Program-made: the position numbers and the translations under genes
In this document: positions 54,606-63,845 of the stretch, in pieces
How positions within the stretch are numbered: position 1 is the stretch's first letter
Layout: each line of letters starts with the position of its first letter
The notes under the pieces: model-generated
What the model saw: the letters and a program-made list of their open reading frames with translations, nothing else
The model's database searches: none
What the model was told of the DNA's origin: nothing
NCBI GenBank assembly: GCA_965603495.1
Contig: CBFDDF010000004.1
Span: 124,001-188,000 of the forward strand
Source: Thiomicrorhabdus sp965603495
GTDB lineage: Bacteria > Pseudomonadota > Gammaproteobacteria > Thiomicrospirales > Thiomicrospiraceae
DNA length: 64,000 nucleotides
Direction: 5' to 3'

Positions 54606-55655
54606 TTGCGCATATTACTCATTAAAATGTCCTCGATGGGGGATGTGTTTCATACTTTCCCTGCGTTATCGGATGCTTTAAAGGCGATGCCTGATTTGCA
54701 AATAGATTGGGTCGTCGAAAAGTCGTTTGCAGAAATTCCGCAATGGCATCCAGTCGTTGATAAGGTCTATCCAATTGAACTGCGCAAATGGCGCAAAAGT
54801 CTTTTTTCAAAAAAGACCCGACAGGAAATTAAAGCGTTTTTTGAGACAATTAATCAAACTAAATATGATTTAATCCTTGATGCGCAAGGGCTTTACAAAA
54901 GTCTTTGGGTAGCGAGACGAGTGAATGCTCCGATTAGCGGTTTTGATTTTGAGAGTGCTCGCGAACCCTTATCGAGTCTGTTTTATAAAAATAAGTATCG
55001 GGTTGCTAAAGACCAGCATGCCATCTTACGACTGCGCCAACTCTTCGCTAAAGCATTAGATTATCCGCTTACTGAAAATGCACCAATTGTTTATGGCTTA
55101 AATACCCAGGCCTGGTCAAAACCAGAAATCCTTATCGAAAATATTAGGCATGATGATTACTGGGTATTTCTGCATGGCACAACTTGGGAAACCAAGTATT
55201 GGCCAGAAGCCTACTGGATTGAGCTTTTACAAAAAGCTAATGCTTCGGGCGTTAAAGTCATTTTGCCTTGGGGTAATCAAGAAGAGCATGAACGTGCACT
55301 GCATATTGCAAGCTCTACAGAAAACAACCAGGCCTGGGTGCCAGAAGCGATGTTGAGTCTGAATGATATGGCACGTTTGCTTAAAAACGCAAGCGCCGTG
55401 GTCTCAGTCGATACTGGATTATCTCATGTCGCAGCCGCTTTAGAGGTGCCAATGGTCGTGCTGTACCGCGTCACCGACCCTAAGTTGGTTGGTGCTGATG
55501 GTCGTCAAGTAACACGATTGGAGTCGCCTTGCGCATCGGGCTATATCAAAGAATTTAAGGATTCTGCGCAAGCTTTGCAATCATTAGAAGGCATTGAAGT
55601 ACAAATCGTATGGGCTGAACTTATAAAATCAGTGAAGCTCAGTAATGGGTCTTGA
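54606..55655 (+). CDS. waaC: LPS heptosyltransferase I
   Basis: WaaC adds the first heptose to Kdo2-lipid A. The protein has 349 residues and starts at TTG 54606 (MRILLIKMSSMGDVFHTFP), the exact family N-terminus; GAGA lies 7 bases before. GT-B features are the N-terminal glycine-less MSSMGDV loop (about 8-14) and the C-terminal VDTGLSHVAAALEVPMVVLY donor site (about 269-288), with FLHGTTWETKYWPE. It carries two near-copies of the palindrome (55105 and 55327), both read as Q-A-W. Confidence 0.93.
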   Translation: MRILLIKMSSMGDVFHTFPALSDALKAMPDLQIDWVVEKSFAEIPQWHPVVDKVYPIELRKWRKSLFSKKTRQEIKAFFETINQTKYDLILDAQGLYKSLWVARRVNAPISGFDFESAREPLSSLFYKNKYRVAKDQHAILRLRQLFAKALDYPLTENAPIVYGLNTQAWSKPEILIENIRHDDYWVFLHGTTWETKYWPEAYWIELLQKANASGVKVILPWGNQEEHERALHIASSTENNQAWVPEAMLSLNDMARLLKNASAVVSVDTGLSHVAAALEVPMVVLYRVTDPKLVGADGRQVTRLESPCASGYIKEFKDSAQALQSLEGIEVQIVWAELIKSVKLSNGS

Positions 55656-55667
55656 GGAACAAATAGA

Positions 55668-56582
55668 GTGTTAAGTTTATTTAAGTTATTTAGTTTTAGA
55701 CAGTTTAGTCGTCAGCCGGTCAAGTTGGCTATGAGCTTGATGGTAAAGAATGAAATTGATCTGATTGAAGCGAATATTAGAGTCCACTCAGCGTTAGGGG
55801 TTGATTGCTTTGTGGTCATTGATAACGGTTCGACCGATGGAACGCTTGAAGTATTAAAGCAACTAGCTCAGGAGTTTGAGTTACATTTGATTGACCGTCC
55901 GGTTGTTGATTACAGACAAAGTGACTGGCGAACTGAGATGGCGCTGATTGCACGTGATGTGATGGGTGCGGATTGGGTAATCTCGAATGATGCAGACGAG
56001 TTTTGGATGCCGCAGGGTGATTCATTAAAAGAGGGGTTGTCTAAGTGGGGGTCGATCATCGAGTTTGAACGTTCGAATGTACAATTGGACACGGAGTCTG
56101 AATCAAAGCCGTTTTATGAGCGTATCTACCGAGCTAAACACCCCATTCTTTATCCTAAAAAGAATCAACTGAAAGAAGATGATATGTCGATTCAGTTGGG
56201 CAAAATCCATGGCAAAGTGATGGTTAATTTGCATGGTTTAATGCGTATTAAGGGCGGAAATCATCGTGCATGGCATTGGTGGTCTTGGTTGAATTCAACT
56301 ACTTCAGATAAAGCATTGGTTTATCATTATGGTATCGGTTCAAAGGCGCATTTCTTAAGTCATATTGAAAATAGACAAACCTTATTAGCAAAAGGCGTAT
56401 CCAAAATGGGCGACCATTATCGCCGTTGGGTCAGAATGGCTGCTGATGGTGTGATTGACCAAGAATGGCAACGCCTTGTACTGGATAATAATGCGGTTAG
56501 CGTGTTGCAAAAGTATGGTGTGATTGTTAAAGACACGCGTGCCAAAGAGATTATCCAAGGTATCTTGCAGCAGAATGACTAA
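55668..56582 (+). CDS. Family 2 glycosyltransferase (Glyco_tranf_2_4 type)
   Basis: This 304-residue cytoplasmic protein has the GT-A start MSLMVKNEIDLIEANIR (about 23-39), FVVIDNGSTDGTLEVL and the metal-binding NDADEFW (about 107-113), all typical of the PF13704 group that often makes polysaccharide side chains. Start GTG 55668 is used. Its stop overlaps the next start by 8 bases. In this LPS operon it probably acts on the core or O-chain, but the sugar is unknown. Confidence 0.8.
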   Translation: MLSLFKLFSFRQFSRQPVKLAMSLMVKNEIDLIEANIRVHSALGVDCFVVIDNGSTDGTLEVLKQLAQEFELHLIDRPVVDYRQSDWRTEMALIARDVMGADWVISNDADEFWMPQGDSLKEGLSKWGSIIEFERSNVQLDTESESKPFYERIYRAKHPILYPKKNQLKEDDMSIQLGKIHGKVMVNLHGLMRIKGGNHRAWHWWSWLNSTTSDKALVYHYGIGSKAHFLSHIENRQTLLAKGVSKMGDHYRRWVRMAADGVIDQEWQRLVLDNNAVSVLQKYGVIVKDTRAKEIIQGILQQND

Positions 56583-57645
56583 AGATCTGTATATTATTTC
56601 ATCGGTTTTTCATTTGTTAATTGCGGCTGCGGTTGCAGCATCAAGACCAAATAATAAAACTTACTGGGTTTTTACACGTTTTACGCAAAAGCGTTTTCAA
56701 GCCTTGCAGCCTTGCTTACTGAGCCTGGTGGGATCAGTGGGTCAGATTCTCTATTTAGATGACTCGACAACTTCCGTAAAACAGAGGAAGAAGAATGCAG
56801 GAATTTTGTTAAATTTTGCAAAAGATTGTCATATCTCGCAAATTTTTGTCGGCAATGATCGTCATGTTGAATTTCAATTTTTAGCGCACTTTCTAAAAAA
56901 AGAAATTCCAAGTTTACGTTCTATTTATTTGGACGAGGGTTTATACAGTTACATTGGACGAAAAGCTTCGGGAGCGTTTGCCGAGCGAGTCGTCGACCAA
57001 ACGCTTAAACGACTTGTATATGGTGCTTGGTGGCAAACGCCGAAAACGATTGGCGCTTCTGATTATATTGATGAAGTTTGGTTAGCCTACCCTGACCAGG
57101 CCTGCTCAATTTTACAGTCCAAAGTGAGAGCCCAATTACCTATAGAAGGTTTTGAGTCAGCAGCATTTAAAGATTTTATTATGTGTTGGGGAGGCTTGTT
57201 TAATTTGCCTTCTAATCTACATAAAGTGGATTTTATCCTTACCATTACCGATGAAAAAAACTTTGCCAAGTTTCCTAGCTATGAAGAATCAATCAAAGAT
57301 TTAGTGACGGCGTTGGTTGCTCAAGGATACAGGGTTGCGGTGAAGTATCATCCGAATGCCAATCAGCAAGATTTATTAGGGTTAGAAGTCCTTTCTGAAC
57401 AGGTGTCGATTTTGCCTTCAGGCTTGCCATTTGAAGTATTGTTGCCTTTATTATCAAAAGCCACGCTGATTGCGGAGTTTTCTTCTACGTTAATAACGAG
57501 TCGATTGCTCAGTCCGAAAATGAGTGTGTGGTCGATAGTTCATGCTGATCAACATGTACCACTTGAACTGAGTCGTTTGTGTGAGGCTTTAGAGATTAAG
57601 TCAATGTCGATTGATGAACTTAAACAGAAAATCAAGGCGGAATGA
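56575..57645 (+). CDS. Putative capsule/LPS glycosyltransferase, tandem copy 1
   Basis: The start is ATG 56575 (MTKDLYIISSVFHLL), overlapping the previous stop; the frame runs 17 codons further. This 356-residue protein has no signal peptide. It has VGNDRHVEFQF, LDEGLYSYIGR (about 122-132), TPKTIGAS and VKYHPNANQQD (about 265-275), a pattern like the polysialyltransferase or GT52-type GT-B enzymes, where K-Y-H-P and D-D/E-G are near the donor site. It is a paralogue of the next gene. The sugar is not known. Confidence 0.65.
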   Translation: MTKDLYIISSVFHLLIAAAVAASRPNNKTYWVFTRFTQKRFQALQPCLLSLVGSVGQILYLDDSTTSVKQRKKNAGILLNFAKDCHISQIFVGNDRHVEFQFLAHFLKKEIPSLRSIYLDEGLYSYIGRKASGAFAERVVDQTLKRLVYGAWWQTPKTIGASDYIDEVWLAYPDQACSILQSKVRAQLPIEGFESAAFKDFIMCWGGLFNLPSNLHKVDFILTITDEKNFAKFPSYEESIKDLVTALVAQGYRVAVKYHPNANQQDLLGLEVLSEQVSILPSGLPFEVLLPLLSKATLIAEFSSTLITSRLLSPKMSVWSIVHADQHVPLELSRLCEALEIKSMSIDELKQKIKAE

Positions 57646-58715
57646 ATTTGGAAAGGTTGCTTTTTTTACCTTCGACGCCCTTAAATGTTCTGTTAAGTGC
57701 CGCTTTTGCTTTGCAACAAGATTCTCAAGCAGTCATGGAGCTTTGGCTGATTGATCAACGCAAAATGGATAACAATCCATATTTTAAGGCGTTACTAGAT
57801 TGGAAGCAGTCACCCTTTAAACAAGTAAAAATTTTACCTGGGCAGGCCAAAGGCTTGCAAAAACTTAAAGAAAGACGGCGAAATTTTACTACGCTTCGTG
57901 GTGGCTTAGAGCAATTTAGGCCTAATCAAATAATGGTTGGAAGTGATCGTCGTATTGAGTTTCAATATGCAATGCATTATTTGAAAGAGATGCAAGAACC
58001 AGTTGATGGTGTTTACTTGGATGATGGACTTTACTCCTATGCAGGAAGAGAAGCGCATCCGTTCAAAGATGGTTTTAATGCTTTACTCAAAAAGTTGAGC
58101 TATGGACTCTGGTGGGAGGAACCAAAAACGGTAGGCGCTTCAAGCCTAATTAAACAGGCCTGGTTGTTTCAACCGTCTTTAGCTTTTGAACCTTTACAGA
58201 AGAAATTACTAATGACGATTAATGTTGATTGGTTTAAATCAAACGAACTTTTGAATTTGAGTCATTCATTGGCAAGTGTTCTGGGGGTGAATACTGAAAA
58301 AATTGGTGAGGTGGATTTGTTGGTTTTGATTCCTCACCCGAATAACATTAAAAAAATTCCTAATTATGCAGCACGTTTAAAGCAACGAATTATTCAAGAA
58401 ATCGCTTCGGGTAAAAAAGTGGGCGTGAAATATCATCCTCGAATGCCTGCCGATGATGTGCTTGATTTGAAGTCGATAGGCGTTTATGACATTGTGCCAG
58501 CACAGATGGCGTTTGAATTTTGTTTACCAATGCTTTCTAAGGATTGTATTGTTTTGGGTGATATTGGTACCGCGCTTCTAACGACTAAATGGTTACGTCC
58601 AGAGATTGAAGTGCAAGCGGTTTTAGATAAAGAAGAATGCTTTCAAAAGCGATTTATCGCGTTAACGCAAGCGATGAATATTGATATTATTTCAAACTAT
58701 AGCAATCGTCAGTGA
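57642..58715 (+). CDS. Putative capsule/LPS glycosyltransferase, tandem copy 2
   Basis: This 357-residue paralogue shares VGSDRRIEFQY, LDDGLYSYAGREA (about 125-137), LSYGLWWEEPKTVGAS and VKYHPRM with the preceding gene, in the same order, with low overall identity. It overlaps the previous gene by 4 bases (ATGA). The pair would make two related linkages if both are active. A near-copy of the palindrome at 58153 encodes Q-A-W. Confidence 0.65.
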   Translation: MNLERLLFLPSTPLNVLLSAAFALQQDSQAVMELWLIDQRKMDNNPYFKALLDWKQSPFKQVKILPGQAKGLQKLKERRRNFTTLRGGLEQFRPNQIMVGSDRRIEFQYAMHYLKEMQEPVDGVYLDDGLYSYAGREAHPFKDGFNALLKKLSYGLWWEEPKTVGASSLIKQAWLFQPSLAFEPLQKKLLMTINVDWFKSNELLNLSHSLASVLGVNTEKIGEVDLLVLIPHPNNIKKIPNYAARLKQRIIQEIASGKKVGVKYHPRMPADDVLDLKSIGVYDIVPAQMAFEFCLPMLSKDCIVLGDIGTALLTTKWLRPEIEVQAVLDKEECFQKRFIALTQAMNIDIISNYSNRQ

Positions 58716-58811
58716 TTAAAGACGCCTGTAAAATCTTATTTTCATGATGTGGGATGTAGTAAAATGCGCCATCTTGGGAGTTTTACATAGCAAATATAGG
58801 AAAGGGTGTTT

Positions 58812-59984
58812 ATGAAAATTGCAGTCGCCGGAACAGGTTATGTTGGGCTTTCTATTTCGATGCTGTTGGCTCAAAACCATGAAGTTATTGCTTTAGATAT
58901 TGTTCCTGAAAAGATTGATTTGCTTAACAATAAAAAATCGCCCATTGTCGACACTGAAATTACCGATTTTCTAGAGAACAAACCCCTAAACTTTACCGCG
59001 ACCCTAGATAAAGAATTGGCTTATAAAGATGCTGATTTTGTCGTTATCGCCACGCCAACTGACTACGACACTGTAACCAATACCTTTAACACTCGTTCGG
59101 TCGAATCGGTCATTGCCGATGTCTTAGCAATCAACCGCAAGACCACTATGATTATTAAATCCACCATTCCAGTGGGTTACAGCGATCAAGTAAAAGCTAA
59201 ATTCAATTGCGATAATATTATCTTCTCCCCTGAGTTCCTAAGAGAAGGTAAAGCGCTATACGATAATCTTTACCCTTCGCGCGTTATTGTGGGTGCACAC
59301 TCAGAAGCGGCCAAAATTTTTGCAGGGCTGTTAGTGGAAGGAGCCAAAAAATCTAAAGAAGAAATTCCGGTTCTATTCACTGACAACACAGAAGCTGAAG
59401 CGGTCAAACTCTTTTCTAACACCTATCTCGCAATGCGAATTTCTTACTTTAACGAACTAGACACCTATTGTGAAAGCCACGGTTTAAGTAGTAAGCAAGT
59501 TATCGAAGGCGTGGGATTAGATCCACGTATTGGTAATCACTACAATAATCCAAGTTTTGGTTACGGTGGTTACTGCTTACCAAAAGACACCAAGCAACTG
59601 TTGGCCAATTTTCAAAATGTGCCAAATAATATTATTCGCGCAATTGTGGATTCAAATACCACCCGAAAAGATTTTATTGCTGAGCAAATCATTAAACGTA
59701 ATCCAAAGGTCGTTGGTATATATCGTTTGGTTATGAAGCAGGGTTCAGATAACTTTAGAGCTTCTGCGATTCAAGGAATTATGAAACGCATCAAAGCCAA
59801 AGGTATTGAAGTCATTATTTATGAACCGGTTTTAAATGAAACAGAATTTTTCCATTCTAAAGTAATTATAGATTTACATGGTTTTAAGCAGCAGAGTGAT
59901 GTCATTATTGCAAATCGTATGATTGAAGAATTAGAAGATGTAGCAGGCAAAGTTTATACTCGCGATTTATTTGGGAAGGATTGA
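58812..59984 (+). CDS. ugd: UDP-glucose 6-dehydrogenase
   Basis: Ugd oxidises UDP-glucose to UDP-glucuronic acid, a donor for LPS or capsule. ATG 58812 is preferred over GTG 58806 (AGGAAAGGG just upstream), giving 390 residues. It has the NAD motif AGTGYVGLS (about 5-13), SPEFLREGKAL (about 137-147) and the catalytic cysteine in GYGGYCLPKDTK (about 247-258). It is the shorter Ugd type. The next gene overlaps its stop (TGATG). Confidence 0.93.
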   Translation: MKIAVAGTGYVGLSISMLLAQNHEVIALDIVPEKIDLLNNKKSPIVDTEITDFLENKPLNFTATLDKELAYKDADFVVIATPTDYDTVTNTFNTRSVESVIADVLAINRKTTMIIKSTIPVGYSDQVKAKFNCDNIIFSPEFLREGKALYDNLYPSRVIVGAHSEAAKIFAGLLVEGAKKSKEEIPVLFTDNTEAEAVKLFSNTYLAMRISYFNELDTYCESHGLSSKQVIEGVGLDPRIGNHYNNPSFGYGGYCLPKDTKQLLANFQNVPNNIIRAIVDSNTTRKDFIAEQIIKRNPKVVGIYRLVMKQGSDNFRASAIQGIMKRIKAKGIEVIIYEPVLNETEFFHSKVIIDLHGFKQQSDVIIANRMIEELEDVAGKVYTRDLFGKD

Positions 59985-61012
59985 TGAATATTTTAGTAAC
60001 TGGTTCAGCAGGATTTATCGGTTTTTTTGTCACCCAAGCATTATTAAAGCAAGGGCACGCCGTTATAGGTATTGACAACCTAAATGATTATTACGATGTC
60101 TCATTAAAACACGCTCGTTTGGATTTCTTGAATCAGTTTTGTGAAGACAATCATTTTCGAAGCCAATATCAATTTATCGAAATGGATATTGCGGATAGAG
60201 AAGCCATGCACTCACTCTTTTCTGAAAATCAATTTGATAGAGTGATTCACTTAGCAGCTCAAGCAGGGGTTCGATATTCTATTCAAAATCCCAATGCATA
60301 TGTTGATTCAAACTTAATTGGTTTTGTAAATGTATTAGAAGGCTGTCGTCAACAGCAAGCGGCACACCTTGTCTATGCCTCTTCAAGCTCAGTTTACGGC
60401 ATGAACAGCAAAATTCCATTCTCAACTGATGATCGAGTGGATTATCCGATTTCATTGTATGCGGCAACCAAAAAATCGAATGAATTAATGGCGCACACTT
60501 ATAGCCATCTATATAACATTCCAACCACTGGACTGCGTTTCTTTACAGTATACGGTCCGTGGGGGCGTCCAGATATGGCATATTTTTCTTTTACCCAAAA
60601 GATTATGAAGGGTGAAACAATTGATGTGTTTAATCATGGACTGATGGAACGAGACTTCACTTATATTGATGACATTGTCGAAGGCATTGTTCGAGTGATG
60701 GATAAAATTCCAAAGACTCAGGCCAGTGAGTATTCAAACGCGGAAGCGCCTTATAAAATCTACAACATTGGTAACAATCAACCGATTACCTTAGAACGTT
60801 TTATTAATGCCATCGAAAATGCGGTAGGTAAAAAAGCCGTTCGTAATAACCTACCCATGCAAGCTGGCGACGTGCCAAGAACCTACGCGGATGTCAGTGA
60901 GTTGATGGCTGATATCGATTTTAAACCAGCGACTGAAATAGAGGCTGGGATCCAGAAGTTTGTGGAGTGGTATTCGTTCAACTCGACCCAGTCTCGTAAG
61001 GGAGTGCAATAA
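59984..61012 (+). CDS. UDP-glucuronate 4-epimerase-type NAD-dependent epimerase
   Basis: This 342-residue extended SDR enzyme has TGSAGFIGFFV (about 6-16), the LAAQAGVRYSI motif, SSSSVYG, catalytic YAATKKSNE and RFFTVYGPWGRPDMA (about 182-196). NDYYDVSLKHARL is the N-terminal pattern of UDP-glucuronate/GalE-like CapI and GlaE types, so it should make UDP-galacturonate from the product of ugd, its direct upstream neighbour. Confidence 0.85.
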   Translation: MNILVTGSAGFIGFFVTQALLKQGHAVIGIDNLNDYYDVSLKHARLDFLNQFCEDNHFRSQYQFIEMDIADREAMHSLFSENQFDRVIHLAAQAGVRYSIQNPNAYVDSNLIGFVNVLEGCRQQQAAHLVYASSSSVYGMNSKIPFSTDDRVDYPISLYAATKKSNELMAHTYSHLYNIPTTGLRFFTVYGPWGRPDMAYFSFTQKIMKGETIDVFNHGLMERDFTYIDDIVEGIVRVMDKIPKTQASEYSNAEAPYKIYNIGNNQPITLERFINAIENAVGKKAVRNNLPMQAGDVPRTYADVSELMADIDFKPATEIEAGIQKFVEWYSFNSTQSRKGVQ

Positions 61013-61013
61013 A

Positions 61014-62174
61014 TTGTTCTTCAATAACCCTGACACGTCAAATACGAAACTACTTTTTTTCTTTGTGACTTATTCCATAATTGCTCTTATAGTCGCTTAC
61101 AATTTGCCGCCGATGCATGATTATGCCCGTTATTTTAAGCATTGGGATTTAGTCCTTGCTGGCGGAGATCCTTGGCAAAAAATGGTTGCGGCTAATGCTT
61201 ATGGTCCTATTCATAACCTATTTGCATGGTTGTATGCTTTGGACAAACAAATACCAAAGTTGGTTTTTGTAGCGAGTTGGCTTTTTATTGCTATCTATTC
61301 CGTTAATAGATTTTGGAAGCTTGCCAAGCCCACGCCAACACAAAAATTGTTTTATTTATTGTTCTGGTTTTGTAATCCATTTTTCATTTTAAGCACAGTT
61401 GTTTATGGGTTTAATGATAATCTTGTCGCATTATTTGTCTTTATAGGATTGTTGTTAATTGTACAATTTAAGAGAAATGAATGGGGGGTTGTGGTAATCA
61501 CGCTGGGTATTTTAACCAAGCTATACCCTGTGTTTTTACTACCATTTGTATCATTCAATAAAAAACTGATACTCAAATACGCCCTTATGTTCATTCTTTT
61601 ACTGGGAACGGGCTATTTACTTACTTATTGGGTTTGGGGTGGATCATTTGTTAATGCCTTAGGTAAAGCTAATGGGCGAGATCCAACTCTTTTTTCCATT
61701 ATGCGTTTTGTTGATGGTGCTTATTTCCCATTTGAAATGCTGTCCGAAATTATTATAGCTTTAACGAATCTGTTTATATTATTAGGGGTTGGCTATGTCT
61801 TTAAGGTATTTAAAGATGGAAAGATTGACCAGACTACCGCTTTCTTGGCTGGATTTGCGATGCTGTTGATATTTTATAAGGCCGGGCAGCAACAGTTTTA
61901 CCTAACCTATTTTTCGCTTTTTGCTATTTGGAGTTTCAATGAGTTTCAGAAGAACACGCCAAACCTAAAAGCCTTTTATTCAATTCTCCTTTTGGGGGGA
62001 TGGTTCGCTTTGATGGCGGGTTTAGTTTATCCTTTCACAAACGAAATGCATGGTGAGTACGAATGGATTCGCGACTTGATTGGTTTGCCTACCTTCTTAA
62101 TTCAATTAATAGTGGTATTCTTTTTATTGAAACCACCTGGTTTGGTTATTGAAAAGCATACCATTCAATCCTGA
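61014..62174 (+). CDS. Polytopic membrane protein, probable GT-C glycosyltransferase (DUF2029-like)
   Basis: The start is TTG 61014, one base after the previous stop, with GGGAG 9 bases upstream; the frame extends into the previous gene. The 386-residue protein has about ten membrane segments. The first loop has MHDYARYFKHWDLVLAGGDPW, a D/W-rich periplasmic sequence seen in GT87/DUF2029 mannosyltransferases using lipid-linked sugars. GILTKLYPVFLLPF is also typical of the group. It stands in the LPS locus; the sugar is unknown. Confidence 0.65.
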   Translation: MFFNNPDTSNTKLLFFFVTYSIIALIVAYNLPPMHDYARYFKHWDLVLAGGDPWQKMVAANAYGPIHNLFAWLYALDKQIPKLVFVASWLFIAIYSVNRFWKLAKPTPTQKLFYLLFWFCNPFFILSTVVYGFNDNLVALFVFIGLLLIVQFKRNEWGVVVITLGILTKLYPVFLLPFVSFNKKLILKYALMFILLLGTGYLLTYWVWGGSFVNALGKANGRDPTLFSIMRFVDGAYFPFEMLSEIIIALTNLFILLGVGYVFKVFKDGKIDQTTAFLAGFAMLLIFYKAGQQQFYLTYFSLFAIWSFNEFQKNTPNLKAFYSILLLGGWFALMAGLVYPFTNEMHGEYEWIRDLIGLPTFLIQLIVVFFLLKPPGLVIEKHTIQS

Positions 62175-62464
62175 AGCTGATGTTACAGATCAGTTTAGAC
62201 AGTTAAGTGCATGAGATAACCTGATGGAAGAAATGATAATATTTTGTGGTTAGAAAGAAATCTAACGAGAGCTTTTATTGCAGTAACTGAATTAATCTCT
62301 AAGCAATGTTAATTTTTTATTTACGGTAATGTCGTACCTAATCGTGATGATGTTAGCGATTATTGGAGCAAGTGCATTGCTATGAATCTACAAAAACATC
62401 CATAATCCATTGCACTTTAGTCGGTGTTTCAGAGCGATTAAATCACAATTAAAATAGGCACTAC
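62175..62464. other. Non-coding gap before the O-antigen ligase
   Basis: The 290 bases show only a hairpin with ends AAGTGCA/TGCACTT (about 62370-62418) and no recognised promoter. An ATG-less open stretch of 30 codons (62313-62405) cannot be assigned. Confidence 0.5.
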
Positions 62465-63733
62465 ATGAAATCATTAGATAAAAAAAGCCAGTTAATTTTG
62501 TTTAAACAGGCATTTTTACTTTTAATCATAATGACGTTTGCCATATCCGTTGTTAATTACAGTTACTTTTCAGATGTCAATGTATTAGACGTTTTGATTG
62601 AATTTATGTTTTTCTTTGCTGTTGCCGGTTGTTATTTATTTGAATGCAAGCCATTGTCAAAGCATGAAGCTTATTTTGTTAAGATTTTGTTGTTTTCATT
62701 GGGCTTAATCATTTTTGCTGCAGTGATAAATGATTGGAAAATACTGTTTAGTTTCAGAATTGAGATTTATTCACATGCACTTTTACTGTTGGTGGTGTTC
62801 AAAGTTTTGGAGTTGATAGATTTTGATGAACGTTCTTTTTGGCACTTACTATCTTTATTTTCATTGATTATCTTTGCGATCGCTCTGACTGCCTATTTGA
62901 ACAATATTCCTCGGGCGGGCCTGCTAGTCGACAGTATTAATACTTATGGAAAAATTACAGCCTTACTTAACCTTATTTTTATTATCAAATTAATATCCTA
63001 CAAATACCAATCTATTCGTCAATTCGTGTTCGATGTTGTCATGGTGTTGATTTTGTTGTTTGCGCTTTTTATTTCTGAAACACGTGCGGCATGGATAGCC
63101 TTACCCGTGGTGTTGGTCTTACTATTGGTTTTGTTTGTGAAGCATATGTCGTGGAATCAAAAAAGACTGATATTTGGTGTGATGATTACACTATTACTGC
63201 TGATTGTTGTTTTTTGGAGTCCGATTTTTCAGAAGCTTGACTCAGGCTTTATTGGTATTCAGCAGTATTTTGATGGTAAAATTCACTCCTCTTGGGGATA
63301 TCGATTGGAGATGTGGAGGCTTGCATTAATGGGCTTTAACGAAAATCCATGGATTGGCTCAGGGCTAGATAGTTTTAATGATTATATTGTGTATTTGAAG
63401 AGTCAAGGCTTGACTCAACTACCTGCAGATTTTGGCTCGCCGCACAATGAATATCTACATATGTTGTTTAGTTTGGGCTTATTAGGTTTTTCAGCTTTAG
63501 TCTTTATGTTTATTGCTATGTGGACTTTATTGGCCAAAACAGTCGGAGGCTTTAAAGAGGTTTCTAAATCAACTTTCGCTCTGTCGTTTTTAGGAACTTT
63601 AATGTTCATTGAGGTTACAAATTTATTTGATACCTCATGGTCTCAAAAACGGCTGATATACGTTTATTTAATAGTGTTAATTATGTGTTTTTACCTGATT
63701 CAAAAAGAACAAAAAAATAAGATAAAAGAATAA
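62465..63733 (+). CDS. waaL: O-antigen ligase family protein
   Basis: This 422-residue polytopic protein has about eleven membrane helices and a periplasmic loop (about 275-330) with GYRLEMWRLALMGFNENPWIG-type and FGSPHNEYLHMLFSLGLLG sequences; this E-x-W...H-N-x-Y/F pattern identifies the Wzy_C/WaaL group. It may be WaaL, joining O-chains to core, or a Wzy polymerase, since the two look alike. The pseB remnant starts 1 base after its stop. Confidence 0.8.
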   Translation: MKSLDKKSQLILFKQAFLLLIIMTFAISVVNYSYFSDVNVLDVLIEFMFFFAVAGCYLFECKPLSKHEAYFVKILLFSLGLIIFAAVINDWKILFSFRIEIYSHALLLLVVFKVLELIDFDERSFWHLLSLFSLIIFAIALTAYLNNIPRAGLLVDSINTYGKITALLNLIFIIKLISYKYQSIRQFVFDVVMVLILLFALFISETRAAWIALPVVLVLLLVLFVKHMSWNQKRLIFGVMITLLLLIVVFWSPIFQKLDSGFIGIQQYFDGKIHSSWGYRLEMWRLALMGFNENPWIGSGLDSFNDYIVYLKSQGLTQLPADFGSPHNEYLHMLFSLGLLGFSALVFMFIAMWTLLAKTVGGFKEVSKSTFALSFLGTLMFIEVTNLFDTSWSQKRLIYVYLIVLIMCFYLIQKEQKNKIKE

Positions 63734-63734
63734 T

Positions 63735-63845
63735 ATGTTTAATAATAAAACGATTTTAATCACGGGTGGAACAGGTTCCTTCAGTAAAAAATACACGCAA
63801 ATGGCGTTGACCCTATGTGAGCAAGTATATGATTCCATACGGTAA
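63735..63845 (+). pseudogene. pseB: pseB remnant (UDP-GlcNAc 4,6-dehydratase), 36 codons
   Basis: PseB normally has ~330 residues and starts pseudaminic acid synthesis. Here only the N-terminus MFNNKTILITGGTGSFSKKY matches it (the Rossmann GGTGSF), followed by about 16 codons (TQMALTLCEQVYDSIR) and a TAA stop. The remainder of the enzyme is missing, as after an internal deletion. pseC begins 17 bases before this stop, in another frame. It has no functional domain left. Confidence 0.8.

Noticed and set aside
62313..62405. ATG-less open stretch of 30 codons, read from YGNVVPNRDD
   Set aside because: It is too short, lacks a start codon, and I recognise no family; it may be a gene remnant or chance.
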